Assembly: GCA_018969295.1 (NCBI GenBank)
Contig: JAGWYN010000098.1
Location: 1-6,344, forward strand
DNA length: 6,344 bases
Direction: 5' to 3'
From: Chloroflexota bacterium
GTDB taxonomy: Bacteria > Chloroflexota > Anaerolineae > Caldilineales > Caldilineaceae
A model generated the notes under the pieces. The model was not told the origin of the DNA and did no database searches. It worked only from the letters and a program-made list of their open reading frames with translations. Numbering within the stretch: the first letter of the stretch is position 1; each line of letters starts with the position of its first letter. This document shows, piece by piece, positions 1-6,342 of this stretch. The translations under genes were made by a program, and so were the position numbers.

Positions 1-3000
1 ACAGCAGGGAGCTACCAGAGCAACAGCGGACTCTGGACCCTGGGAACCCTGGCGAACGGGGCCAGCGCCAGGCTGGTCGTCACGGCCACAGTCAACACCA
101 GCGGCCCCTACACCAACTTCGCCGAGGTCGCAACCAGTGCACCCACCGATCCGGACTCCATACCCGGCAACGGTGACCCCAACGCACCCGACGAAGACGA
201 CGAAGACAGCGTCACCCCGCTGCCCTGCACGACCACTGTCTCAGGCCGAATCTGCCAGGATACAGATGGGAACGGGCTGTGCGATGGAGCGAATCAACCG
301 TTGGCCAATGTGCTGATGACCTTGATCCCACAAAATGGCACGCCGGGCAAAATTCTGATGCAACGCACCGACGCCAATGGAGAGGTCCTCTTTACCGACA
401 ACCGGGATCGCTTTGTTGTGCCAGGAAACTACCTGCTGCAGGTGCAAGACGCCTATCTCAACAATGTGGATGGACTCTATCCAACAGCCAGCAGCCTCTT
501 CTTCTTCTCGGTCGCATCTTGCCAGAATACCAGCAGGGACTTCGGCTATGCGACCAATTCACGCGGTGCAGTCGGCGATCTGGTCTGGTACGATGCCAAT
601 GGCAATGGGCTGCAGGACGAGTGGTATGACGCCAACAACGACGGCCAGGTCACGCCGAACACCCCGGACGCAAACGGGAACTTCGACTTCGACCAGTACG
701 AATGGTACGATATCAACAACAACGGCACCTACGACCAGCCCACAGATGAGCTTGAACTGCGCGCATGCGGTCTCTTCGCCGCCAATCTGTCGCTCAACGA
801 CAATGAAGCGACGACGATCTCCGGCATTCTCGGATACTATCGCTTCCGTCCCTCTGTGCTGAATCGAACGCACAGTGTCACCCTCTCCCCCACCGACCCA
901 AGGCTGCTCACCGCTGCGGCAACCATGCAGGCAACCGGTCTGTGCAAAAGCTACACAGATCCGCAGCCAGGCAGGTCCCCACAACGGCTGATCTCTCCCA
1001 GCGCCATTGCTGCTGCCTGTGCCTTGACCACAGGCAGCACCCAAACGTCCAAGGTGCTGACGGCTGCACCGCCGATCTCCAACAGCCAAGACCTGAACTT
1101 GGACTATGGAATTCGCTGCGAAGCTAGGGGCAGGGTGGAAGGAACCGTCTATATCGACGAAAACAGCGATGGGCTCTACACGCAGGCGACCGATACCCCG
1201 ATCGACACAGTGACAGTCGCCATCACCGACAGCCTAGGATTCACCTACACAGTCGAAACTGATGCCAACGGCTTCTTCAGCCAGAGTGTGCCATCGGGCG
1301 ACACAACGGTGCTGGTCGATGAACTCGACCCAGAGTTCCCCGAAGACGCCGATTTGACCGTGCCCAATGGCGCTGCCAACGGCGACAACACAAATCCAGC
1401 CACAGTCTCCGTGCCGACCGCAGGAACAGCCGTCAAAAATACCGGCTATCGGTTGCGCCAGCTGAACGTGACCGCCACACCGGTCTGCGTGAACGACATT
1501 CCTTATCTGGAATACAACGTGACACCGGTCAACTTTGTGCCTGTCACCAATACAGTGACGGTACGTTGGTTGAATGCGGCCGACAACAGCGTGCTTTACA
1601 CCTACGCCAATCAGCCGTTGAACCAGCGCATGCTGTGGCCAGAAGCCGTGGTCGACAGCAACGGGATCGGCATCGAGTGGCCCGGCTGGGACCTGGTCAA
1701 CAACGAGTGGGTCCCGATCCCGACACTGGTGCGTCCGCAGGCCAAGGTTGAGTTCAGCATCAATCCAACCGCCGTGGTGACCGTCACCTATCCACAGCCT
1801 ACAGCTACCTGCTACACAGACCCACACGCCAGCATCGGCGATCGGGTCTGGCTCGACCAAAACATGGATGGACGGCAGGATTTGAACGAAACTGGCCTGC
1901 CCAACATCGAAGTCAGGCTCTTTGACAGCAGCGGATCGTTGATCAGCACCACGGTCAGCGACAACAGTGGACACTACCAGTTCTGGATCACTGTCCAAGG
2001 AGCCTACTTCCTGGAAGCAATGGCACCAGCCGGCTACCTGTTCAGCCCCCAAAACCAAGGAGATGACAGCGGTGACACCGACGCCAATGAGATCGGCGTC
2101 ACCGGCCTGGTCACCGTGACCACTCTGACCCGAGACAACACGGTGGACTTCGGCATCTTCGACGACTCGGTCAACGTCAGTCTGGGTGACTACATCTGGG
2201 CCGACAACAACTTCAACGGGATTCAAGATGGGGGTGAACCTGGCCTGCCCGGCGTGCGGGTCAATCTGTATCGCGACGAAAACGACAACGGTCTGTTGGA
2301 TGCAGGGGACACCTACCTGGCCTTCCGAGTGACCGACGCATCTGGTTTCTACCGCTTCACTTCGTTGCCCACCGACGACTATCTGGTCCATGTCGACGCC
2401 AGCAACTTCCCACCGGGTGGAGCGTTGGAAGATTACACCAATACAGAGGGACACCAGGACCCAGACGACTACAACGACACCGACGACAACGGGGTGCTGG
2501 TCACCAATCTGATAGGCGGCTACGCATCTCGGGCCGCGACCGTGTTGCCCTGGTCAGAAGATCTACAGCGGAATCCAACCACACGGGCGATTGTGATCCG
2601 CAACCCGACGATCGACTTTGGTTTCCATATCAAACAAGCCGAGATCGGGGATCAGGTCTGGCTCGACAGCGACGGAGATGGTCAGCAAGATCCTGGCGAA
2701 CCTGGCCTGCCGGGGGTGGCTGTCGCGCTGTACAACGTGGTTGGCAACAGCCTGGTGACAACGACTGTCAGCAACGGGCTGGGAAATTTCGGGTTCGTCG
2801 ATGTGCCTGCTGGGGAATACTATCTGCTCTTCACACCGCCTGCGTCCTTCCAATTCACAGCTGCCGACCAGGGGAACGATGTGATCGACTCTGATCCCAA
2901 CCCAACGACCGGGCAGACCCCCTCGTTCCTTCTGACCCCGGGCGACAACGTAGTCACCCTTGATGCAGGGCTGACAACCACTCTGCTGCCCGCCAGCTTG

Positions 3001-4140
3001 GGGGACCGGGTCTGGTACGACGCCAACCAGAACGGCAGACAAGATACCGGTGAAAAGGGCTTGGCGGGTGTACAGGTCCGTCTTTCTCGCGAAGGAGCCT
3101 TGCTGGCCACAACGGCGACCGACAGTGCTGGGCTCTACTCCTTTGCGGCGTTGGCGCCGGGCAACTACCAGCTCGAATTCGTGTTGCCGGCAGGGTATAC
3201 GGCGACAGCCTCGGACCAAGGGGGCGACGACCTTTTGGATTCCGATGTAGACCCGGCCACGGGACGGACAGCGCCGATCGCCCTGGCTGCTGGCCAGTCC
3301 AACCAGACTGTCGATCTGGGAGTGCTGGTGCCATCTGGCCAACAACCTGGCAACCTGGCGGCCATCGTCTGGTACGACGCCAACCTCAACAATCTGTGGG
3401 AAGGAGAACAGGGAGTTCCTGGCATTCTGGTCCAACTCTTCGACGGCAGCAACAGCCTGATCGGCCAGGCCGTGACCACCGGGGACGGCCAAGTGCTCTT
3501 CCCCAACCTGATTCCGGGCACCTATCACCTGGGAACACCCTCCTTAAACGGCTATCTTCCGGTCGCTCCGGGCGCTGGAACCCCTGAAAACAGCTCGCAG
3601 CTGGATCCAGGCGCGCTGCAAACTTCACCGATCGCCGTGGCGGGCGGAGCAACGTCGCAGCAGCAGATTGGCCTTTGGGCCGCTGTTGGGACGGCGTCCA
3701 TCAGAGTGCTGCAGCCTGCTGCCATCGGCAACCTGGTCTGGCAAGACAACAACGAAAATGGTGCACAGGACACAGGTGAGCCCGGCGCAGCAGGGGCAAC
3801 CGTGATGCTGTACACCGGCAACGGGGTCTTGCTCTCGACAGACAGCACCGCCGCCGACGGCAACTATCTCTTCCCCAGCCTGCTGCCAGGAAACTACTAC
3901 CTGGAGTTCGTGCCTGCCGGAAGCGCAACACAGTTCAGCCCGCTTGGCGGAGGGAGCCCTGCGCTGGACAGCGACGCTGACCCAGGGACCGGGCGCACGG
4001 CAACGATCACCGTAGCAGAGAACGAACTGAACTTCGACGTCGATGCAGGGATGATCAACATACCGACCAGCCTGCCCGAGACAGAAGAGCCCTTCACCAT
4101 CGTCGGACAAATCTATCTGCCGATGGTGGCCACGGAGTAA
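1..4140 (+). CDS. Giant secreted/surface multi-domain protein, DUF11 + SdrD_B/CnaB-like repeats (5' partial)
   Basis: The frame is open from base 1 to TAA at 4138-4140 (1379 residues visible), so the N-terminus and any signal peptide lie upstream and ATGs such as that at 313 are internal. Residues 1-75 are the end of a DUF11 domain (WTLGTLANGA, YTNFAEV, then an Asp/Glu-rich DEDDEDS end). About nine SdrD_B/CnaB-like modules follow, starting near residues 78, 190, 373, 610, 726, 880, 998, 1117 and 1240, most with the pattern (I/L)GDxVWxDxNxNGxQDxGE-GLPGVxVxLY, then GxYxFxxLxPGxYxLxF. Residues 488-606 form a different, unassigned module. The Asp/Asn/Gly loops suggest calcium-stabilised beta-sandwiches. 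The tail (1357-1379) ends in IYLPMVATE with no transmembrane helix or sortase motif. The family usually acts outside the cell in adhesion, surface layers or matrix; the exact ligand is unknown. Strong codon bias in one frame makes overlapping minus-strand frames shadows. Confidence 0.93.
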   Translation, partial: TAGSYQSNSGLWTLGTLANGASARLVVTATVNTSGPYTNFAEVATSAPTDPDSIPGNGDPNAPDEDDEDSVTPLPCTTTVSGRICQDTDGNGLCDGANQPLANVLMTLIPQNGTPGKILMQRTDANGEVLFTDNRDRFVVPGNYLLQVQDAYLNNVDGLYPTASSLFFFSVASCQNTSRDFGYATNSRGAVGDLVWYDANGNGLQDEWYDANNDGQVTPNTPDANGNFDFDQYEWYDINNNGTYDQPTDELELRACGLFAANLSLNDNEATTISGILGYYRFRPSVLNRTHSVTLSPTDPRLLTAAATMQATGLCKSYTDPQPGRSPQRLISPSAIAAACALTTGSTQTSKVLTAAPPISNSQDLNLDYGIRCEARGRVEGTVYIDENSDGLYTQATDTPIDTVTVAITDSLGFTYTVETDANGFFSQSVPSGDTTVLVDELDPEFPEDADLTVPNGAANGDNTNPATVSVPTAGTAVKNTGYRLRQLNVTATPVCVNDIPYLEYNVTPVNFVPVTNTVTVRWLNAADNSVLYTYANQPLNQRMLWPEAVVDSNGIGIEWPGWDLVNNEWVPIPTLVRPQAKVEFSINPTAVVTVTYPQPTATCYTDPHASIGDRVWLDQNMDGRQDLNETGLPNIEVRLFDSSGSLISTTVSDNSGHYQFWITVQGAYFLEAMAPAGYLFSPQNQGDDSGDTDANEIGVTGLVTVTTLTRDNTVDFGIFDDSVNVSLGDYIWADNNFNGIQDGGEPGLPGVRVNLYRDENDNGLLDAGDTYLAFRVTDASGFYRFTSLPTDDYLVHVDASNFPPGGALEDYTNTEGHQDPDDYNDTDDNGVLVTNLIGGYASRAATVLPWSEDLQRNPTTRAIVIRNPTIDFGFHIKQAEIGDQVWLDSDGDGQQDPGEPGLPGVAVALYNVVGNSLVTTTVSNGLGNFGFVDVPAGEYYLLFTPPASFQFTAADQGNDVIDSDPNPTTGQTPSFLLTPGDNVVTLDAGLTTTLLPASLGDRVWYDANQNGRQDTGEKGLAGVQVRLSREGALLATTATDSAGLYSFAALAPGNYQLEFVLPAGYTATASDQGGDDLLDSDVDPATGRTAPIALAAGQSNQTVDLGVLVPSGQQPGNLAAIVWYDANLNNLWEGEQGVPGILVQLFDGSNSLIGQAVTTGDGQVLFPNLIPGTYHLGTPSLNGYLPVAPGAGTPENSSQLDPGALQTSPIAVAGGATSQQQIGLWAAVGTASIRVLQPAAIGNLVWQDNNENGAQDTGEPGAAGATVMLYTGNGVLLSTDSTAADGNYLFPSLLPGNYYLEFVPAGSATQFSPLGGGSPALDSDADPGTGRTATITVAENELNFDVDAGMINIPTSLPETEEPFTIVGQIYLPMVATE
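586..750 (+). repeat. Cluster of WYDxNxxG calcium-type loops inside the surface protein
   Basis: Within the second SdrD_B-like module, the usual single loop after VWYD is expanded. WYDANGNG (residues 196-203), WYDANNDG (208-215) and WYDINNNG (235-242) recur, with a further DANGNFDFD loop at 223-231. The underlying DNA repeats are diverged, so this is an old or selected micro-duplication rather than a recent tandem repeat. Alternating Asp/Asn at loop positions 1, 3 and 5 with Gly at 6 resembles EF-hand or dockerin loops; calcium binding is inferred from that pattern. Confidence 0.6.
2176..3717 (+). repeat. Tandem run of SdrD_B-like modules within the surface protein
   Basis: Four consecutive modules (starting at residues 726, 880, 998 and 1117) share the same head motif. 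Two of the four (and the last module at 1240) share a C-terminal motif of the form D(Q)G-xD-x-xDSDxxPxTGxT before the last strands. DNA identity is highest at the GEPGLPGV segment: bases 2233-2256 and 2695-2718 match at 21 of 24 positions. Elsewhere the copies are well diverged. The module at 726-876 is longer than the others because of an Asp-rich insertion around residues 812-830 (HQDPDDYNDTDDNG). Confidence 0.7.
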
Positions 4141-4145
4141 GAGAG

Positions 4146-4200
4146 GGAGAGAGGGGTGTACTGTCGGACACATCTCTGGCAGCACCTCTCTCTCCTTTAT
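4146..4200 (+). terminator. Rho-independent terminator after the surface-protein gene
   Basis: A 13-bp stem pairs 4146-4158 with 4183-4195, with a single G-U pair, six bases after the stop codon. A 24-nt loop separates the arms and TTTAT follows. The stem is a purine-rich GA strand against a CT strand. It should end the upstream transcript and insulate the tRNA promoter that starts about 30 bases further on. Confidence 0.7.
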
Positions 4201-4230
4201 CCACAAAACGCATCTCACCCTTCTTTCAAT

Positions 4231-4259
4231 TTGACCAACGAAGAGAGAGATGTTATAGT
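4231..4259 (+). promoter_or_regulatory. Sigma70-type promoter of the tRNA-fMet unit
   Basis: TTGACC (4231-4236) and TATAGT (4254-4259) are separated by 17 bases. Each hexamer is one base away from consensus. The expected start near 4266 lies about eight bases before the mature tRNA 5' end at 4274, a typical short leader for RNase P processing. It sits just after the terminator of the surface-protein gene. Confidence 0.8.
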
Positions 4260-4273
4260 AGAAAAATAATTGA

Positions 4274-4345
<72 letters not shown>

Positions 4346-4350
4346 CTCTA

Positions 4351-4378
4351 AAGCCGCCAGCAAATTTGCTGGCGGCTT
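4351..4378. terminator. 28-bp perfect palindrome between the two tRNA genes
   Basis: The segment is its own exact reverse complement over 28 bases. As RNA it folds to a GC-rich stem of about 12 bp with a four-base AATT-type loop, beginning five bases after tRNA-fMet. The T tract is short (ending CTTCTAAAT), so it may act as a terminator, a bidirectional terminator or a processing/stability hairpin. No separate promoter is evident for the second tRNA, which begins eight bases later, so complete termination here would leave that gene unexpressed. Confidence 0.6.
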
Positions 4379-4386
4379 CTAAATCA

Positions 4387-4460
<74 letters not shown>

Positions 4461-4488
4461 CTACCACAACCTGTAGTGGATTGTACCT

Positions 4489-4525
4489 AAGCGATGCCCA
4501 TATATAGTGGCGTCGCTTTGTTTTT
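4489..4525 (+). terminator. Strong Rho-independent terminator after the tRNA pair
   Basis: A 10-bp stem pairs 4489-4498 with 4509-4518 (one G-U pair) around the loop CATATATAGT, and TGTTTTT follows directly. It lies 28 bases past the second tRNA and is the likely 3' end of the tRNA transcript. Another small hairpin (4458-4464 with 4473-4479) overlaps the last three bases of the tRNA and could influence 3' processing. Confidence 0.75.
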
Positions 4526-4547
4526 GGTGGGCTAAAAAATGCCCGAA

Positions 4548-4574
4548 TCCCTCGCTCATCGAGGGACTCTTTTC
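4548..4574 (+). terminator. Possible second, back-up terminator
   Basis: A 7-bp stem TCCCTCG/CGAGGGA (4548-4554, 4560-4566) with loop CTCAT is followed by CTCTTTTCC. It is weaker than the hairpin just upstream. It may be a fail-safe terminator for the tRNA unit, or an unrelated structure in this non-coding gap. Confidence 0.4.
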
Positions 4575-4653
4575 CACCCCAATTTTGCCACAGCAAACAG
4601 GTTCCGGCCAAAACCGTGCGGCGCGCTCAGCCAGGCGCCGGCGTGGTTCCTGT

Positions 4654-4683
4654 TTGAAGATCACCTTGTGCTTTTTGTGTTAT
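4654..4683 (+). promoter_or_regulatory. Weak candidate promoter for the HTH gene
   Basis: TTGAAG (4654-4659) and TGTTAT (4678-4683) are 18 bases apart, each matching four of six consensus positions. A start near 4690 would leave a very short leader that still contains the ribosome binding site. An overlapping TATTAT at 4681-4686 is closer to consensus but has no well-placed -35 element. Confidence 0.3.
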
Positions 4684-4692
4684 TATCAGGGT

Positions 4693-4698
4693 AGGAGG
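4693..4698 (+). promoter_or_regulatory. Consensus Shine-Dalgarno site for the HTH gene
   Basis: AGGAGG, extended by TG, ends seven bases before ATG at 4706. This is near-perfect complementarity to the 16S 3' end at ideal spacing, and it fixes the start at 4706 over the internal ATGs at 4721 and 4727. Confidence 0.85.
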
Positions 4699-4705
4699 TG
4701 GTCAT

Positions 4706-5104
4706 ATGGCATTGGTCAGCATGAACATGCTACAGCGCAGCCGACGCCTGGCGCAGGATCTCCGCCAGGAAGGGCGCAGCGAGGATGCCGACGTCGTCGA
4801 CGCGTTGGTGCAGAGCGTAGAAAAACAGGCGGCGCACTCCCAGTATGCGACGACCGGAGAGGTTGCCCTGCGCCTTGGTGTGAGCCGGCAGACAGTCGTC
4901 AACTGGATCAAACGTGGTTTTCTGCCTGGGATGAAGCTTAGTGGGCGGCTCGTGGTGCCCACGGCTGAGTTGGCACAGGTTGAGGAGGTCGCGCGCCTGC
5001 TGGACGGCGTCGACGCCCAACGACCGCCGGCGACACCTGAGGAGACTAACGGCGTCTCTCGAAACGAGCGTGACCGATGGACTTGGATCGGCAGAGACCA
5101 ATAG
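4706..5104 (+). CDS. Excisionase-family (MerR-like) helix-turn-helix DNA-binding protein, antitoxin-like
   Basis: A 132-residue cytoplasmic protein. Residues 9-45 form a charged helical segment (RRLAQDLRQEGRSEDADVV). Residues 48-71 are a clear helix-turn-helix (TTGEVALRLGVSRQTVVNWIKRG), followed by the short wing FLPGMKLSGRLVVPTAEL typical of HTH_17/excisionase-type domains, then an acidic helix and a polar tail. Such proteins act as recombination directionality factors or, with an N-terminal helical region like this, as the DNA-binding antitoxin upstream of PIN-domain toxins. The next ORF is not a recognisable PIN toxin and no integrase is visible, so the role is open: orphan antitoxin or accessory regulator. 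Its position next to a tRNA pair fits a mobile origin. The DNA-binding call is firm; the biological role is inference. Confidence 0.85.
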   Translation: MALVSMNMLQRSRRLAQDLRQEGRSEDADVVDALVQSVEKQAAHSQYATTGEVALRLGVSRQTVVNWIKRGFLPGMKLSGRLVVPTAELAQVEEVARLLDGVDAQRPPATPEETNGVSRNERDRWTWIGRDQ

Positions 5105-5145
5105 GGATGGTCCTTCCATTAACGGGAATGGAGTAAAGTGTGTAA

Positions 5146-5472
5146 TTGAAGAAGGCCACATTCGAAAAGGCAGTCGGAATCAGGAAAGGTGGGACAAGGG
5201 TTGGATACATTCCTACACGGGAGATTTCTGCACTTCGAAGGTATATCCGTACACTCACAGAAGGTGCGCCATACCATCGCGCGATCCAGTTGGTGGATGT
5301 CATAGAAGAACAGATGGTTGAGCGGCTTCTGCGTATAGAGAGGTTTCCGCTAAATAATCGCAACTCCAAAACTGCACTGCGGGTAGAGAAAGAATTTAGC
5401 CAGGAACTGGTGAAGGCGTTGAATAGAGATAGGACAACAGGAAGTCCGGCTAACTCCGACAAATCATGGTAG
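5146..5472 (+). CDS. Small hypothetical protein, TTG start, more AT-rich than its neighbours
   Basis: A 108-residue ORF, family not recognised. It begins at TTG because an in-frame TAA lies at 5143-5145; GGAG at 5130-5133 is a plausible but slightly distant ribosome binding site, 12 bases away. The protein is basic and predicted largely helical (residues about 27-60, 72-95), with no signal peptide, membrane segment or catalytic motif that I can name; the conserved acidic residues of a PIN nuclease are not apparent. It follows the HTH gene by 41 bases on the same strand and could be co-transcribed. Codon use differs from both neighbours (frequent AGG, AGA, ATA, CGA), suggesting a separate origin. 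It may be a real accessory gene, a remnant of a longer gene, or spurious. Confidence 0.45.
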   Translation: MKKATFEKAVGIRKGGTRVGYIPTREISALRRYIRTLTEGAPYHRAIQLVDVIEEQMVERLLRIERFPLNNRNSKTALRVEKEFSQELVKALNRDRTTGSPANSDKSW

Positions 5473-5711
5473 TTCCCAATTTACTGGCGTCGTAGCTGCC
5501 GTATTGTGCAGTCGAATGGCTGTAGAATGACTTAAAATAGCAGTCTATTGGACGTAGTGCCTCAATTTTTGTTGAAATGATGACTCAATATGCAACGAAA
5601 TTTAACGCCGAATTATCCTCTTGATTTCCTGTGTTCGACATGCCTATAATCTTAATATTGTAAGTTGCCCAGAACACCCGCCCCCGCGGCTTCTGGCGCA
5701 GTACAAAACCA
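5473..5711. other. AT-rich intergenic gap upstream of the ParA gene
   Basis: This 239-base stretch carries no ORF that I support and no obvious terminator for the preceding ORF. It contains the strong promoter at 5621-5650. An imperfect inverted repeat CTTA...TAAG (5651-5664) sits just past the -10 box, where an autorepressing ParA could bind, but at four bases per arm it may be chance. I see no recognisable parS repeats. Confidence 0.5.
5621..5650 (+). promoter_or_regulatory. Strong sigma70-type promoter upstream of the ParA gene
   Basis: TTGATT (5621-5626) and a perfect TATAAT (5645-5650) are separated by 18 bases. A start near 5657 would give a leader of about 55 bases. That leader has no clear Shine-Dalgarno site before ATG 5712, and contains a possible bulged hairpin (5667-5674 with 5691-5697). 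Confidence 0.7.
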
Positions 5712-6269
5712 ATGGTACTATCCATCGCATCACAAAAAGGCGGCGTCGGCAAGACAACCACGTCGATCTCGCTTGCCGCAGGGCTGGCTCACCAGGGCAA
5801 ACACGTCCTGCTCGTCGACATCGACAGCCAGGCCAATAGCTCCAAGGTCCTTGTGGACGACTTCCCCCACCTGCACGCCGACGAAAGCATCTACGCCACC
5901 ATCATCGACCGCAAGCCGCTGCCCGTGCGGCTATCCACCATCCCCAACCTGGACGTTGTCCCCTCCCACATCCTGCTCTCCAACACCGACGTCAAGCTGA
6001 CCGCCGCCATCGACCACCGCGAGGCGCGCCTCAAGGCCCAACTGGACGTCATCCGTGAGCGCTACGAGCACGTGCTCATCGACTGCCCGCCCGCACTCTC
6101 CTGGCTCACGATCAACGCCTTCACCGCCTCGGACCGAGTCCTGATTCCGGTTGCGCCCGGCTACTTCGAGTTGGATTCCATCGTGCAGATCAGCAAGACC
6201 GTCCAGGTCGTCTGTAATGCACCACGCGCCGACAGCACTGCCCCCATGTGCGTCGTTTGTGATCCGTAG
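5712..6269 (+). CDS. parA: ParA-family partitioning ATPase, C-terminally truncated (probable pseudogene)
   Basis: Residues 4-17 carry the deviant Walker A motif of ParA/MinD ATPases (KGGVGKTT, signature Lys9 and Lys14). VLLVDIDSQANS (32-43) is the A' motif, and HVLIDCPPAL (120-129) is Walker B with Asp124. Residues 141-167 (DRVLIPVAPGYFELDSIVQISKTV) still fit the family. Full ParA proteins run about 250-260 residues; here homology ends at about residue 167 and 18 unrelated residues lead to TAG at 6267-6269. No other frame continues the protein, so this is a replaced 3' end rather than a point frameshift. The lost part normally completes the fold and contributes to DNA binding and dimer function, so activity is doubtful. 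ATG 5712 matches the usual family start although no ribosome binding site is evident. No parB is visible within the window. ParA normally segregates plasmids or chromosomes on the nucleoid. Confidence 0.85.
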   Translation: MVLSIASQKGGVGKTTTSISLAAGLAHQGKHVLLVDIDSQANSSKVLVDDFPHLHADESIYATIIDRKPLPVRLSTIPNLDVVPSHILLSNTDVKLTAAIDHREARLKAQLDVIRERYEHVLIDCPPALSWLTINAFTASDRVLIPVAPGYFELDSIVQISKTVQVVCNAPRADSTAPMCVVCDP

Positions 6270-6342
6270 GTGGTAGCACTTGCGAGACAATTCCCTCCAC
6301 CCGCTCTGCCACATCCGCATCATACCCCATCAGAATCGCGCC
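6190..6342 (-). CDS. Possible 3' end of a minus-strand gene in DNA joined to parA
   Basis: On the minus strand a frame is open from the window edge (base 6342) to TGA at 6190-6192, giving 50 residues. Its first part (ILMGYDADVAERVEGIVSQVLPP, split by me as ILMGYDADVAE and RVEGIVSQVLPP) looks protein-like and helical; the rest is basic and Cys/Arg-rich. The last eight or so codons fall inside parA sequence, so the frame would cross the junction at about 6213. I do not recognise the family. A transposase C-terminus is one option, since it would explain the disrupted parA, but nothing here proves it. Confidence 0.22.
   Translation of the reverse strand, partial: GAILMGYDADVAERVEGIVSQVLPPTDHKRRTWGQCCRRVVHYRRPGRSC

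Noticed and set aside
1234..2454. 406-codon open frame on the minus strand inside the surface-protein gene, with several other long antisense frames up to 4308
   Set aside because: The plus-strand frame shows unmistakable repeated domain motifs. The antisense frames arise from its codon bias (rare TTA/CTA/TCA codons) and show no recognisable domains.
4066..4095. SLPETEEP as a sortase LPXTG sorting signal
   Set aside because: The fifth position is Glu, not Gly, and no transmembrane helix or basic tail follows; only a short hydrophobic IYLPMV remains before the stop.
4507..4941. 144-codon plus-strand frame running through the terminators into the HTH gene
   Set aside because: It covers two hairpin terminators and conflicts in frame with the well-supported HTH protein.
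5046..5462. 138-codon minus-strand frame opposite the small ORF and the end of the HTH gene
   Set aside because: It overlaps the end of a confident gene antisense, has no ribosome binding site that I can see, and shows no recognisable domain.
5931..6323. 130-codon minus-strand frame opposite parA
   Set aside because: Most of it is the antisense shadow of conserved ParA motifs and its composition (Gly/Val/Asp runs) fits a codon-bias artefact.
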